The translations under genes and the position numbers were made by a program. This document shows positions 44,705 to 53,963 of a stretch of DNA of 64,000 bases, one piece after another. Source of the DNA: Pseudonocardia bannensis (GTDB taxonomy: Bacteria > Actinomycetota > Actinomycetes > Mycobacteriales > Pseudonocardiaceae); assembly GCF_012911875.1 (NCBI RefSeq), contig NZ_JAAXKZ010000007.1, positions 28,079-92,078 of the forward strand, in the 5' to 3' direction. Position 1 is the first letter of the stretch, and every line of letters starts with the position of its first letter. The notes under the pieces were generated by a model. That model had not been told where the DNA came from. It did no database searches and was given only the letters and a program-made list of their open reading frames with translations.

Positions 44705-45390
44705 GCGAGACCGCAGGAATGCGCATCGGCGTCATCACCTTCCCCGGGACCCTCGACGACGTCGACGCCGCCCGCGCCGTGCGCTACGCCGGTGCCGAGC
44801 CGGTCGCGCTGTGGCACGGCGACCACGACCTGCGCGGGGTCGACGCGGTGGTGGTGCCGGGCGGGTTCTCCTACGGCGACTACCTGCGCGCGGGTGCGAT
44901 CGCCAGCCTCGCGCCGATCATGACCGAGGTGATCGACGGGGCCCGGCGCGGGCTGCCCGTGCTGGGCATCTGCAACGGCTTCCAGATCCTGTGCGAGGCC
45001 GGGCTCCTGCCGGGTGCGCTCGTGCGCAACGCCGGTCTGCACTTCGTGTGTCGTGACCAGCGGCTGCGCGTGGAGTCGGCCGCGACGGCGTGGACCAGCC
45101 GCTACACCGCGGGCGATGAGATCGTGGTGCCGCTGAAGTCCGGCGAGGGCCGCTACGTGGCCGATGCCGCGACGCTGGGCGAGCTGGAGGCGGAGGGCCG
45201 GGTGGTGTTCCGCTACACCGGTGGTAACCCGAACGGGGCGATGTCCGACATCGCGGGTGTCGCCTCGGCCGACGGCCGCGTCGTCGGCCTGATGCCGCAC
45301 CCCGAGCACGCGATCGACGCCCTGACCGGCCCGTCGACCGACGGCCTCGGCCTGTTCACCTCCGTGCTGACCGCCGCCGCGATGGCCTGA
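44701..45390 (+). CDS. purQ: FGAM synthase glutaminase subunit PurQ
   Basis: 229 residues, a class I glutamine amidotransferase that feeds ammonia to Pur[20 protein letters not shown] begins the domain, [15 protein letters not shown] is the oxyanion strand, [11 protein letters not shown] holds the nucleophile Cys, and [13 protein letters not shown] the His-Glu pair. All triad residues are present. ATG 44701 overlaps purS. The next gene, purL, is 3.5 kb downstream and separated by a signalling operon, an unusual split of the PurSQL complex. Confidence 0.96.
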   Translation: MSETAGMRIGVITFPGTLDDVDAARAVRYAGAEPVALWHGDHDLRGVDAVVVPGGFSYGDYLRAGAIASLAPIMTEVIDGARRGLPVLGICNGFQILCEAGLLPGALVRNAGLHFVCRDQRLRVESAATAWTSRYTAGDEIVVPLKSGEGRYVADAATLGELEAEGRVVFRYTGGNPNGAMSDIAGVASADGRVVGLMPHPEHAIDALTGPSTDGLGLFTSVLTAAAMA

Positions 45391-45447
45391 GCGTCTCAAC
45401 CTGAGTGAACCAGAGCCTCCGTTCGGCGTGCTGGCCCTCCATCGCTC

Positions 45448-45453
45448 TAGGCT
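45448..45453 (+). promoter_or_regulatory. -10 element TAGGCT of the PP2C-kinase-response regulator operon
   Basis: TAGGCT 58 bases downstream of purQ. Unlike the purine genes, the downstream start is over 100 bases away, leaving a leader that holds a 26-codon ORF at 45494. Confidence 0.4.
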
Positions 45454-45493
45454 GACGCGTCCACGCGCCGCCGCGGCGAGGAGGACGGCAGAG

Positions 45494-45574
45494 CGTGACC
45501 GAGCGAGCGAGGTCGTCATCGAACACAGCACTGTGGGGCGCGGCGTACGCGAGCGCCGGCGAGTCGGCCTCGTG
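45494..45574 (+). CDS. possible leader ORF, 26 codons
   Basis: A GTG with AGGAGG about 10 bases upstream opens a 26-codon frame (TERARSSSNTALWGA and so on) that ends 21 bases before the next gene. No family is known. It could be a leader peptide tuning the downstream operon, or chance. Confidence 0.25.
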
Positions 45575-45594
45575 ACGGATCGCCCGAGGTGGTC

Positions 45595-46797
45595 ATGCGG
45601 GGGCGCGCCGCCGGGAGCCCGATCGTGACGCGGCCGCTACCCGGCGAGGCGAGCCACCGGGTGTTGCTCGTCGAGGACGACCCGGGGGATGTCTTCCTGG
45701 TCCAGGAGCTGCTCGCCGAGATCGACCCCGACATCCGGCTGACAGTGGCCGGATCGGTCGCGGAGGTCGTGGCGCGTGGCCTGCTGTCGCAGACCGACTG
45801 CGTGCTGCTCGACCTGAACGTTCCCGGCAGCAGCGGGCTGGACGGTCTGCGCGACATCCTGCGCGCCGACCCGGTGGCCGCCGTCTGCGTGCTCACCGGC
45901 CTGGACGACGAGCACCTCGGGATCGCCGCGGTCGCGGTCGGGGCACAGGACTACCTGGTCAAGGGCAAGGCCGACGGCGCGGTGCTGATCAGGGCGATCC
46001 GCTACGCGGTGGAACGCCGCCGCGCGGAGACGAGCCTGATCCGGCTGCGCGAGGAGCAGTTCGCCGCCGCCGAGTCGGTGCGCCTGGAGCGCGGGCTGCT
46101 GCCCTCGCCGCTACTGGCCGGCAGCCGGGTGCAGGCGCGGTCGTTCTACCGCTCGGGCCGGACCCGCTCGGTGATCGGCGGCGACTTCTTCGACGCGGTG
46201 CTCGGCCCGTCGGGCACCGTGCACGCGATCGTCGGCGACGTGTGCGGGCACGGCCCCGACGAGGCCGCGCTCGGCGCCCTGCTGCGGGTGTCGTGGCGAG
46301 CGCTCGTGCTGGCCGGGGTCGACGAACCGCAGCTGCTGCCCAAACTGCAGGAGGTCCTCGTCAGCGAGCGGCACGCTCGGATGCTGTTCACCACCGTGTG
46401 CACGGTCGCGATCCCGCCCGGCGCCGAGGAGGCCCTGATCCGGGTGGCCGGGCACCCGCCGCCGGTGTCGCTGCGCCCGCGGCCGTGTGCCGCGAAGCCC
46501 CGGGTCGGGCTGCCACTGGGTGTCGCGGGGTCGGCCGACTGGCCGGCGATCCGGATGTTGTTGGGGCCCGACTGGGCACTGCTGCTCTACACCGACGGCC
46601 TCATCGAGGGCCGCGGCCCCGATCCCGAGGAACCGCTGTGGGAGGAGGGCCTGCTCACGCTCCTCGACGAGGAGCAGGGCACCGACCTGCAAGATCTGCC
46701 CGGGAGGCTGGTCGAACGCGTGCAGAAGATCAATGGCGGTCCGCTGGTCGACGACGTGGCGATCCTGCTGCTGTCCGCGTCCGGTGAGGCGTCGTGA
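45595..46797 (+). CDS. response regulator with PP2C (SpoIIE/RsbU-type) phosphatase output
   Basis: 400 residues. The N-terminal receiver (about 22-140) has [15 protein letters not shown], the phosphoacceptor Asp73 in CVLLDLNVPG and a Lys in DYLVKGKAD. A short linker (ERRRAETSLIRLREEQ) leads to a PP2C domain with IGGDFFDAV, GDVCGHGPDEA, YTDGLIEGR and VDDVAILLL, all metal-binding Asp present. Such proteins dephosphorylate anti-anti-sigma factors and so control sigma-factor release; the partner is not nearby. ATG 45595 has a GAGG site; GTG 45589 is the alternative. The stop overlaps the kinase GTG as GTGA. Confidence 0.88.
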   Translation: MRGRAAGSPIVTRPLPGEASHRVLLVEDDPGDVFLVQELLAEIDPDIRLTVAGSVAEVVARGLLSQTDCVLLDLNVPGSSGLDGLRDILRADPVAAVCVLTGLDDEHLGIAAVAVGAQDYLVKGKADGAVLIRAIRYAVERRRAETSLIRLREEQFAAAESVRLERGLLPSPLLAGSRVQARSFYRSGRTRSVIGGDFFDAVLGPSGTVHAIVGDVCGHGPDEAALGALLRVSWRALVLAGVDEPQLLPKLQEVLVSERHARMLFTTVCTVAIPPGAEEALIRVAGHPPPVSLRPRPCAAKPRVGLPLGVAGSADWPAIRMLLGPDWALLLYTDGLIEGRGPDPEEPLWEEGLLTLLDEEQGTDLQDLPGRLVERVQKINGGPLVDDVAILLLSASGEAS

Positions 46798-48437
46798 GGG
46801 GAGGCGCGGCCGGCCGCCGTCCCCTGCGGCTGCGGTCCCGAGGTTCTGACGGCGCCCGCCGCTGGCCGCTGCGCCGGGTGTTCGGTCTCATCGCGGGGAT
46901 CGCGGGCGTCCTGACGATCCTCGCGGTGGCGCTCGCCACGGTGGTGCTGGTGCGCCTGACCGACGCCCGGGAGACGCTGCTGGACCGGATCGGGCCCGCG
47001 GTCCGGGCCGGGCAGCAGCTCTCCGCCGCGCTGGTCGACCAGGAGACCGGGGTGCGCGGGTTCGGCATGGCCCGGGGCGAGGAGTTCCTGGACCCGTACC
47101 ACGACGGGATCATCGCCGAGCAGCGGGCCGTGGCGACACTGCGCGAGCTGGACGGCTCGGGCCGGGTCGAGGGCCTGGGCCCGGACATCGCCGACGTCGA
47201 GGCCGCCGCCGATGCATGGCGCGCGGAGTACGCCGAGCCGGCGATCGCGGCGACGCGGTCCGGCGCCGCCACCGGCCCGGCCGAGGCCGAACGCGGCCGC
47301 CTGCTGTTCGACGAGGTGCGCGCCGCCAGCACGAACCTGCTGGACGATCTGGAGAGCGCGCGGGTGGCGGCCCGCGAGCGGCTCGAGGCCGCGGCCCGGT
47401 TCGTCACGGCCGTCGGCATCGCGATCGCGGTGGTGATCGTGGGCTTCCTGACGGCGGCGGGCATTGCCCTCCGCAGGGCGGTGCTGTCGCCGATCTCCCA
47501 GCTCGCGGACCAGGTCCGCCGGGTGGTCTCCGGCGATGTCGGGCGGACCGTCGAGGGCACCGGGCCGCGGGAGATCGCCGAGCTCGGCGAGGACGTCGAC
47601 GCCATGCGGGTGCACATCCTGCGCGAGCTGAACGCGCAGCAGCAGATCAACCGCAGGCTCGACGAGCAGGCCCGCGACCTCGAGCGGTCGAACCGCGATC
47701 TCGAGCAGTTCGCCTACGTGGCCAGCCACGACCTGCAGGAACCGCTGCGCAAGGTGTCGAGCTTCTGCCAGCTGCTGCAGCGCCGCTACGGCGGGCAGCT
47801 CGACGAGCGCGCCGACCAGTACATCGAGTTCGCCGTCGACGGCGCGCAGCGGATGCAGCGGCTGATCAACGACCTGCTCGCGTTCTCCAGGGTCGGGCGA
47901 ACCACGGCCGGTTTCGTCCCCGTGGAGCTCGACGCGGTGGCCCGCGCGGCCGTGGCGTCGCAGGAGACGGCACGGGCCGAGGCCCACGGCGAGGTCGTCA
48001 TCGACGAACTCCCGCAGGTGCCGGGGGACGCCGCGTTGCTGCAGCAGCTGCTCGCGAACCTCATCGGCAACGCGCTGAAGTTCCGCAGCGAGGGCGTGCG
48101 CCCCGAGGTGCGCATCAGCGCGGCTCCGGCCGACGACGGCTGGGAGATCAGTGTGCGGGACAACGGGATCGGGATCGAGCCCGAGTACGCCGACAAGGTC
48201 TTCGTGATCTTCCAGCGGCTGCACGCCCGTGACATGTATGCCGGCACCGGGATCGGGCTGGCGCTCGCCAAGAAGATCGTCGAGTTCCACGGCGGCCGGA
48301 TCTGGGTCGACACCGATCCGCACGACGAGCCGGGGGCGACGATCCGTTTCACCCTGCCGGCGCTGCCGCCCGTGAGCCACGTGACGACCGACGACCCCGC
48401 CGTGGCCGACGGCGTCGCTGAGAAGGAGACCGTGTGA
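46794..48437 (+). CDS. CHASE3-HAMP sensor histidine kinase, phytochrome-like
   Basis: 547 residues. TM helix 1 (about 29-52), an extracytoplasmic CHASE3-type helical domain (about 55-195, including [19 protein letters not shown]), TM helix 2 (203-226), HAMP (227-280), a coiled coil and a HisKA domain with His312 in [12 protein letters not shown]. The ATPase domain follows with [20 protein letters not shown] and [12 protein letters not shown]. The [11 protein letters not shown] motif is the phytochrome/CHASE3 subtype usually paired with Rcp1 response regulators, exactly as found next door. GTGA overlaps join it to both neighbours. Confidence 0.93.
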   Translation: MRGGAAGRRPLRLRSRGSDGARRWPLRRVFGLIAGIAGVLTILAVALATVVLVRLTDARETLLDRIGPAVRAGQQLSAALVDQETGVRGFGMARGEEFLDPYHDGIIAEQRAVATLRELDGSGRVEGLGPDIADVEAAADAWRAEYAEPAIAATRSGAATGPAEAERGRLLFDEVRAASTNLLDDLESARVAARERLEAAARFVTAVGIAIAVVIVGFLTAAGIALRRAVLSPISQLADQVRRVVSGDVGRTVEGTGPREIAELGEDVDAMRVHILRELNAQQQINRRLDEQARDLERSNRDLEQFAYVASHDLQEPLRKVSSFCQLLQRRYGGQLDERADQYIEFAVDGAQRMQRLINDLLAFSRVGRTTAGFVPVELDAVARAAVASQETARAEAHGEVVIDELPQVPGDAALLQQLLANLIGNALKFRSEGVRPEVRISAAPADDGWEISVRDNGIGIEPEYADKVFVIFQRLHARDMYAGTGIGLALAKKIVEFHGGRIWVDTDPHDEPGATIRFTLPALPPVSHVTTDDPAVADGVAEKETV

Positions 48438-48892
48438 CAGAGGAAGTACGGGTCATCAACGTTCTGCTGGTCGAGGACGACCCGGGCGACGTGCTGATGA
48501 CCCGCGAGGCGTTCGACGAATACCTGCACAACCGGCTCGACGTCGTCACCGACGGCGCCGCCGCGCTGGCCTATCTGCGCAACGAGGCGCCCTACACCGA
48601 CGTGCCCCGGCCGGACCTCATCCTGCTCGACCTCAACCTGCCGCGCCGCGACGGGCGCGAGGTGCTCGCCGAGGTCAAGGCCGACCCGGTGCTGACGCAC
48701 ATCCCGGTCATCGTGCTCACCACCTCGCAGGCCGAGGAGGACGTGTTGCGCAGCTACCAGCTGCACGCCAACGCCTACGTGACCAAGCCCGTCGACTTCG
48801 AGGGCTTCATCGAGGCGATCAAGCAGATCGACCACTTCTTCGTGAGCGTGGTGCAACTCCCATCCGGGCGCTCGGCGGATTCCGTAGGCTGA
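48434..48892 (+). CDS. single-domain response regulator, Rcp1-like
   Basis: 152 residues made of one CheY-like receiver: [20 protein letters not shown], the phosphoacceptor Asp66 in [27 protein letters not shown] and a [11 protein letters not shown] loop with the conserved Lys. No output domain, as in Rcp1 proteins paired with phytochrome-type kinases. The GTG overlaps the kinase stop, so kinase and regulator are made together. Its partner for output is probably the receiver-PP2C protein two genes upstream. Confidence 0.92.
   Translation: MTEEVRVINVLLVEDDPGDVLMTREAFDEYLHNRLDVVTDGAAALAYLRNEAPYTDVPRPDLILLDLNLPRRDGREVLAEVKADPVLTHIPVIVLTTSQAEEDVLRSYQLHANAYVTKPVDFEGFIEAIKQIDHFFVSVVQLPSGRSADSVG
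48885..48890 (+). promoter_or_regulatory. -10 element TAGGCT before purL
   Basis: TAGGCT lies inside the end of the response-regulator gene, 9 bases before the purL GTG. The same arrangement as purB and purS. Confidence 0.5.
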
Positions 48893-48898
48893 GTATTC

Positions 48899-51193
48899 GT
48901 GGTCCCGGATACCGTCACCCCGCCCGCCGACACCGTCGAACACGCGGCCGCGTCCCCCGATCAGCCGCAGCCGTATCGCGAACTGGGCCTGAAGGACGAC
49001 GAGTACGCGCGCATCCGGGAGATTCTCGGTCGCCGCCCCACCGACGCCGAGCTGGCGATGTACTCGGTGATGTGGAGCGAGCACTGCTCGTACAAGTCGT
49101 CGAAGGTGCATCTGAAGTACTTCGGCGAGACGACGACCGAAGCCATGCGCGAGAAGATGCTCGCCGGGATCGGCGAGAACGCCGGCGTCGTCGACGTCGG
49201 CGACGGCTGGGCCGTGACCTTCAAGGTCGAGTCGCACAACCACCCGTCGTACGTGGAGCCCTACCAGGGTGCGGCCACGGGTGTCGGCGGCATCGTCCGC
49301 GACATCATGGCCATGGGCGCGCGGCCGATCGCGGTCGCCGACCCGCTGCGTTTCGGCCCCGCCGATGCCCCCGACACCGCGCGGGTGCTGCCCGGCGTCG
49401 TCTCCGGGGTGGGGGGCTACGGCAACTGCCTGGGCCTGCCGAACGTCGGCGGCGAGGTCGTCTTCGACGAAGGCTACGCCGGAAACCCGCTGGTCAACGC
49501 GCTGTGCGTCGGCTCGATGCGGGTCGAGGACCTGCATCTGGCGTTCGCCTCCGGCACCGGCAACAAGATCATCCTGTTCGGCGCCCGGACGGGGCTCGAC
49601 GGCATCGGCGGCGTCTCGGTGCTGGCCTCGGAGACCTTCGACGGTTCGGGCACGGGCCAGAAGAAGCTGCCCAGCGTGCAGGTGGGTGACCCGTTCACCG
49701 AGAAGGTGCTCATCGAGTGCTGCCTCGAGCTGTTCCATGCCGGGCTCGTCGTCGGCATCCAGGACCTCGGCGGCGCCGGCCTGTCCTGTGCGACGTCGGA
49801 GCTGGCCAGTGCCGGCGACGGCGGCATGCACATCGACCTCGACGCCGTCCCGCTGCGCGCCACCGGGATGACCCCCGCGGAGATCCTGTCGAGCGAGTCG
49901 CAGGAGCGCATGTGCGCCGTGGTTCGCCCCGAGGACGTCGACGCCTTCATGGCCGTCTGCCGCAAGTGGGACACCCTGGCCACCGTGATCGGCGAGGTGA
50001 CCGACGGCGACCGGCTGGTGATCACCTGGCACGGGGAGACCGTCGTCGACGTGCCGCCGCGCACCGTCGCCCACGACGGGCCGGTCTACCACCGCCCGGT
50101 CGAGCGTTCGGCCACCCAGGACGCGCTGATCGCCGACTCGCCGGACGCGCTGCCGCGACCCGCGGCGCCCAGTGAGCTGCGCGACGAGATCCTCCGGATG
50201 GCCGCGTCGCCGAACCTGTGCAGCCGGGCGTGGGTCACCGACCAGTACGACCGTTACGTCCGCGGCAACACCGCGTCCGCCCAGCCGGCCGACGCCGGGG
50301 TGGTCCGGATCGACGAGAGCACCGGGCGCGGCATCGCGGTGGCGACCGACTGCAACGCCCGGTTCGTCGCGCTCGACCCCTACACCGGCGCTCAGCTCGC
50401 GCTGGCCGAGGCCTACCGCAACGTCGCCACCTCCGGTGCCGTGCCGGCCGCGGTCACGAACTGCCTCAACTTCGGCTCGCCCGAGGACCCGCACGTGATG
50501 TGGCAGTTCTCCGAGGCGGTGCGCGGGCTGGCCGACGGCTGCGCGGCGCTGGGCATCCCGGTGACCGGCGGCAACGTCAGCTTCTACAACCAGACCGGGG
50601 ACCGGGCCATCCTGCCGACCCCCGTCATCGGCGTCCTCGGCGTGATCGACGACGTGGCCCGCCGGGTCCGCTCCGGGTTCACCGGCGAGGGCGACGTCGT
50701 GGTGCTGCTCGGCACGACGGCCGACGAGCTCGGCGGCAGCGAGTGGGCGCACGTGGTGCACGGGCACCTGGGCGGGCGTCCCCCGGCCGTCGACCTCGCC
50801 GCCGAGCAGCGGCTCGGCGCGCTGCTGGCCGCCGCCGCGGCCGACGGCGTGCTGACCGGCTCCCACGACGTGTCCGACGGTGGCCTGGCCCAGGCCCTGG
50901 TGGAGGCGTCGCTGGTCGGTGGGTGTGGCGCCGCGGTGGAGCTGCCCGCGGGCCTCGACCCGTTCGTCGCGCTGTTCTCCGAGTCCGCCGGCCGGGCGCT
51001 GGTCACCGTGGCCGCGTCCGATGCCGACGCATTCCTGGTCCGGGCCGCCGAGGCCGGGGTGCCGGGGGTGCGGCTGGGCACCGTGGGCGGGGACTCCCTG
51101 GCGATCACCGATCTGCCCGCGATCCCGCTGGGCGAGCTGCGCGCCGCCTGGGAGGGCACCCTGCCCGCACTGTTCGGCAGCGCGACCGACTGA
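48899..51193 (+). CDS. purL: FGAM synthase large subunit PurL (small-type)
   Basis: 764 residues, the PurL of the three-subunit PurSQL complex. [42 protein letters not shown] (given as residues 100-125), [55 protein letters not shown] and GGNVSFYNQ mark the two AIR synthase-like halves. It makes FGAM from FGAR using ammonia from PurQ. The GTG at 48899 appears leaderless; it starts only 6 bases after the response-regulator stop. Confidence 0.96.
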   Translation: MVPDTVTPPADTVEHAAASPDQPQPYRELGLKDDEYARIREILGRRPTDAELAMYSVMWSEHCSYKSSKVHLKYFGETTTEAMREKMLAGIGENAGVVDVGDGWAVTFKVESHNHPSYVEPYQGAATGVGGIVRDIMAMGARPIAVADPLRFGPADAPDTARVLPGVVSGVGGYGNCLGLPNVGGEVVFDEGYAGNPLVNALCVGSMRVEDLHLAFASGTGNKIILFGARTGLDGIGGVSVLASETFDGSGTGQKKLPSVQVGDPFTEKVLIECCLELFHAGLVVGIQDLGGAGLSCATSELASAGDGGMHIDLDAVPLRATGMTPAEILSSESQERMCAVVRPEDVDAFMAVCRKWDTLATVIGEVTDGDRLVITWHGETVVDVPPRTVAHDGPVYHRPVERSATQDALIADSPDALPRPAAPSELRDEILRMAASPNLCSRAWVTDQYDRYVRGNTASAQPADAGVVRIDESTGRGIAVATDCNARFVALDPYTGAQLALAEAYRNVATSGAVPAAVTNCLNFGSPEDPHVMWQFSEAVRGLADGCAALGIPVTGGNVSFYNQTGDRAILPTPVIGVLGVIDDVARRVRSGFTGEGDVVVLLGTTADELGGSEWAHVVHGHLGGRPPAVDLAAEQRLGALLAAAAADGVLTGSHDVSDGGLAQALVEASLVGGCGAAVELPAGLDPFVALFSESAGRALVTVAASDADAFLVRAAEAGVPGVRLGTVGGDSLAITDLPAIPLGELRAAWEGTLPALFGSATD

Positions 51194-51270
51194 TCGCACT
51201 CAACCGGCCCAGCGGTCCGGACGATCGCCGCGGCCCCGCCCACCCCGCAGCCGGTCCGGCTCGCCCCGGC

Positions 51271-51276
51271 TACCGT
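51271..51276 (+). promoter_or_regulatory. -10 element TACCGT before the SCP-like gene
   Basis: TACCGT ends 8 bases before the ATG at 51284, another leaderless-type start. Confidence 0.35.
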
Positions 51277-51283
51277 CACCGCC

Positions 51284-51628
51284 ATGACGCAGGATCCGGC
51301 GGCGAGCGTGGCCGCCTGGCTGTCAGGTGGGACCGAGCCGGAGCGGGTGGTGTTGCGTGCCGCGGTCAAGGAGAGTCTCGCCGCGCTGGCCGGTGCCGCG
51401 CCCGGCCGCAGTGTCGAAGTGCGCGTTCCGCCGTACGGCGCCGTGCAATGCATCGAAGGTCCGCGGCACGGCCGGGGAACCCCGCCGAATGTCGTGGAGA
51501 CCGATGTGCGGACCTGGCTCGGTCTTGCCATGGGCACGCTGAGCTGGGCCGATGCCGTCTCGAGAGGCACCGTCTCGGCGTCGGGAACCCGGGCTGCCGA
51601 TATCGCAGAATTCCTGCCGTTGCGTTGA
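51284..51628 (+). CDS. sterol-carrier-like (bacterial SCP orthologue) protein
   Basis: 114 residues. [47 protein letters not shown] (in parts), then [20 protein letters not shown] and [18 protein letters not shown] fit the SCP-orthologue fold of about 110 residues found next to purL in actinobacteria. It may bind a hydrophobic ligand; no catalytic role is known. ATG 51284 is at the domain start. Confidence 0.75.
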   Translation: MTQDPAASVAAWLSGGTEPERVVLRAAVKESLAALAGAAPGRSVEVRVPPYGAVQCIEGPRHGRGTPPNVVETDVRTWLGLAMGTLSWADAVSRGTVSASGTRAADIAEFLPLR

Positions 51629-51757
51629 CAACCAGTAGTTCTTTGCTCACCGATCGGATGATCCGGCCCACCTGGTGGTGGCGAAATGGCAACAGGGGGT
51701 CGAAAATTACGCCGATCGGGACCGGTGCGGACCGAACGGGCGATGGGAGGTGGGCGT

Positions 51758-53929
51758 GTGGTAGTGGCACGCAGCCTTCCGGATCCGGTGGACGCGGTCG
51801 GCGCGCGGCATTCCGTCGGGGGTCCTGACCCGATCGATGTGCTCGCCGGGCGCTGGGCCGAGGTCCTGGCGCCGGTGGGCCCGACCGTTCGAGGCCGGCT
51901 CGGTCCGCTGCTGCGCCGGTTGGCCGCAGCCCTGCGAGCGGAACCGTTCTGGCCGCTCGCGGCCCGTCCCATCGGCGCGGCCCTGCTGGGTTCAGGTCTT
52001 TACGAGGACCGGCTGGGCAGCGTGGGCCCGGCGCTCGAGGACGTGCTGCCGGCCACCCTGGGACTGTTGCGCCGGGAGGGACCTGCCGCGCTCGGCCCGC
52101 CGGGGCCGGAGGGGACCCGCCGGCTCCTCGCCGCACTCGACGAGTTGGCCGCCGGCTTCGCCGGAGCGTTGCGCGAACGGGCGCTGCGTGACGAGCACGA
52201 CCTGCTGCGGGTCCGCCCGTGCCGCGGTCCGGACGCCGAGCAGGTGCCGGCCAGCGGGGAGATCCACTACCGGACGCTCTACATGCAGGGCCCGGTCGGC
52301 ATCGGCATCGGCGGCCTCGACGGCGAGGTCCTCGACCTCAATCCGGCGCTGTGCCGGATGTTCGGGCTCACCGGCCGCCCCGACCTACCGCGCCCGATGA
52401 CCGACTTCGTGCATCCCGACGACGCCGCGGCCTTCATCGAGAGCTACCACCGGCTCCGCGCCGGCGACCCGGACAACCTCAGCGTCGACGTGCGCCTCGT
52501 CCGCCCGGACGAGCTCGTGGTGTGGGCTCATATCAGCGGCTCGCTGGTCCGCGACGACGACGGCCGGCCCAGTCACATCATCGCCGTGGTGCAGGACATC
52601 TCCGAGCGGCAGCGGTTGCGCTCCCGCCTCGAACAGGCCTCGTCCCAGGACCGGTTGACCCGGCTGCCCAACCGCACGGTGACCGAGCAGCGGCTGCGGC
52701 AGGCCTTCACGCCGGGGGCGGCCCGGCGGGTGGGGCTGTGTGCGCTCGGCGTCGACGGCTTCAAGGCGATCAACGACAGCCTCGGTCACCAGGTCGGCGA
52801 CCAGGTCCTGCTCGCGGTGGCCGGCCGGCTGCAGATGGCCGCCGGGCCGCACCTGGTCACCCGCACCGGCGGGGACGAGTTCGCGGTGCTCGTGGTCGAC
52901 CCGTCCGGGCTCGACGAGGTCTGCCACCTCGCCGACCGGTTGCTCGCGGTGCTGGCCTCGCCCTTCCTCGTCGGCGGGCACGGGATCAACCTGTCCGCGA
53001 GCATCGGCGTCAGCGAGACCGCCACCGCCGAGGCGTGTCCCGAGGAGCTGATGCGGGCGGCGGATGTCGCACTGTCCTGGGCGAAGGCGCACGGCGGCGG
53101 CTGCCGGGTGGTGTTCGACACCGAGCGTGATGCGGGGGAGGCCGCCCGGTTCGCGCTCCTGGCCGGCATGCGCGGTGGCATCGACCGCGGGGAGTTCCGG
53201 CTGGCCTTCCAGCCGCTGGTGCGCCTGACCGACAAGCGGGTCCACGGTGTCGAGGCGCTGGTCCGCTGGCAGCACCCGGACCAGGGGCTGGTGGGTCCGG
53301 GCCGGTTCATCGAGCTCGCCGAGCGCAGCGGGGCGATCGTGCCGCTCGGGCACTGGGTGCTGGCCGAGGCGTGCCGGAGCGCGGCCCTGTGGTGGGCGGA
53401 GCTCGGGCCGGAGACCCCGTACGTGAGCGTCAACGTCTCGCCGGTCCAGCTCATCGAACCGGGCTGGGTGCGTGAGGTGACCGGGGTGCTCGGGGAGACG
53501 GGACTGCCCCCGGACCGGTTGCAGCTCGAGATCACCGAGCAGGCGGTGCTGCGGGACGAACCGGCCGCGCTCGACGGGCTGGCCGCGCTGCGCGCCGCCG
53601 GGGTGCGGCTGGCACTCGACGACTTCGGCACCGGCTACTCCAGCCTGGCGTGGTTGCGCCGGCTGCCGGTGCACGCGCTGAAGATCGACGGCTCGTTCAT
53701 CGACGGGTTGCGGCACCCGGCCCCCGACCCGGTGGACGAGAGCATCGTCCGGGCACTCGTCGAGATGGCGCACGCGCTCGGCCTCGAGGTCACGGCCGAA
53801 TGGGTGGAGACCGGGATTCAGGCGGACCGGCTCGCACGGCTCGGGTGCGACCTCGGACAGGGCAGGTGGTTCGGTGACGCCGGTCCCGCTGAATGGGTTC
53901 CGGAGCACTGGCGGCGTACCATCGGGTAA
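51758..53929 (+). CDS. PAS-GGDEF-EAL cyclic-di-GMP signalling protein
   Basis: 723 residues from GTG 51758 (GGGAGG 7 bases upstream; an ORF to 51686 is longer). N-terminal helical region, a PAS domain (about 165-285, GGLDGEVLDLNPALCRMFG, ISERQ), GGDEF (about 290-450) with DRLTRLPNR and the intact signature TRTGGDEFAVL, then EAL (about 465-715) with GVEALVRWQ, NVSPVQL, LEITEQ and DDFGTGYSSL. The last EAL motif QGxxF reads QGRWFGD, deviant. It probably makes or degrades c-di-GMP; both active sites look mostly complete. Located alone between an SCP gene and purF. Confidence 0.9.
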   Translation: MVVARSLPDPVDAVGARHSVGGPDPIDVLAGRWAEVLAPVGPTVRGRLGPLLRRLAAALRAEPFWPLAARPIGAALLGSGLYEDRLGSVGPALEDVLPATLGLLRREGPAALGPPGPEGTRRLLAALDELAAGFAGALRERALRDEHDLLRVRPCRGPDAEQVPASGEIHYRTLYMQGPVGIGIGGLDGEVLDLNPALCRMFGLTGRPDLPRPMTDFVHPDDAAAFIESYHRLRAGDPDNLSVDVRLVRPDELVVWAHISGSLVRDDDGRPSHIIAVVQDISERQRLRSRLEQASSQDRLTRLPNRTVTEQRLRQAFTPGAARRVGLCALGVDGFKAINDSLGHQVGDQVLLAVAGRLQMAAGPHLVTRTGGDEFAVLVVDPSGLDEVCHLADRLLAVLASPFLVGGHGINLSASIGVSETATAEACPEELMRAADVALSWAKAHGGGCRVVFDTERDAGEAARFALLAGMRGGIDRGEFRLAFQPLVRLTDKRVHGVEALVRWQHPDQGLVGPGRFIELAERSGAIVPLGHWVLAEACRSAALWWAELGPETPYVSVNVSPVQLIEPGWVREVTGVLGETGLPPDRLQLEITEQAVLRDEPAALDGLAALRAAGVRLALDDFGTGYSSLAWLRRLPVHALKIDGSFIDGLRHPAPDPVDESIVRALVEMAHALGLEVTAEWVETGIQADRLARLGCDLGQGRWFGDAGPAEWVPEHWRRTIG

Positions 53930-53963
53930 CTGAATGCGCCGCCGTCGTTGAGGAGAGTGTGCG

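Noticed and set aside
47786..51199. 1,137-codon minus-strand ORF opposite the kinase and purL
   Set aside because: Antisense shadow of three clear genes; composition is typical of high-GC antisense frames.
51625..51660. TTGACA as a -35 for the GGDEF-EAL gene
   Set aside because: No TANNNT lies at 16 to 18 bases spacing.
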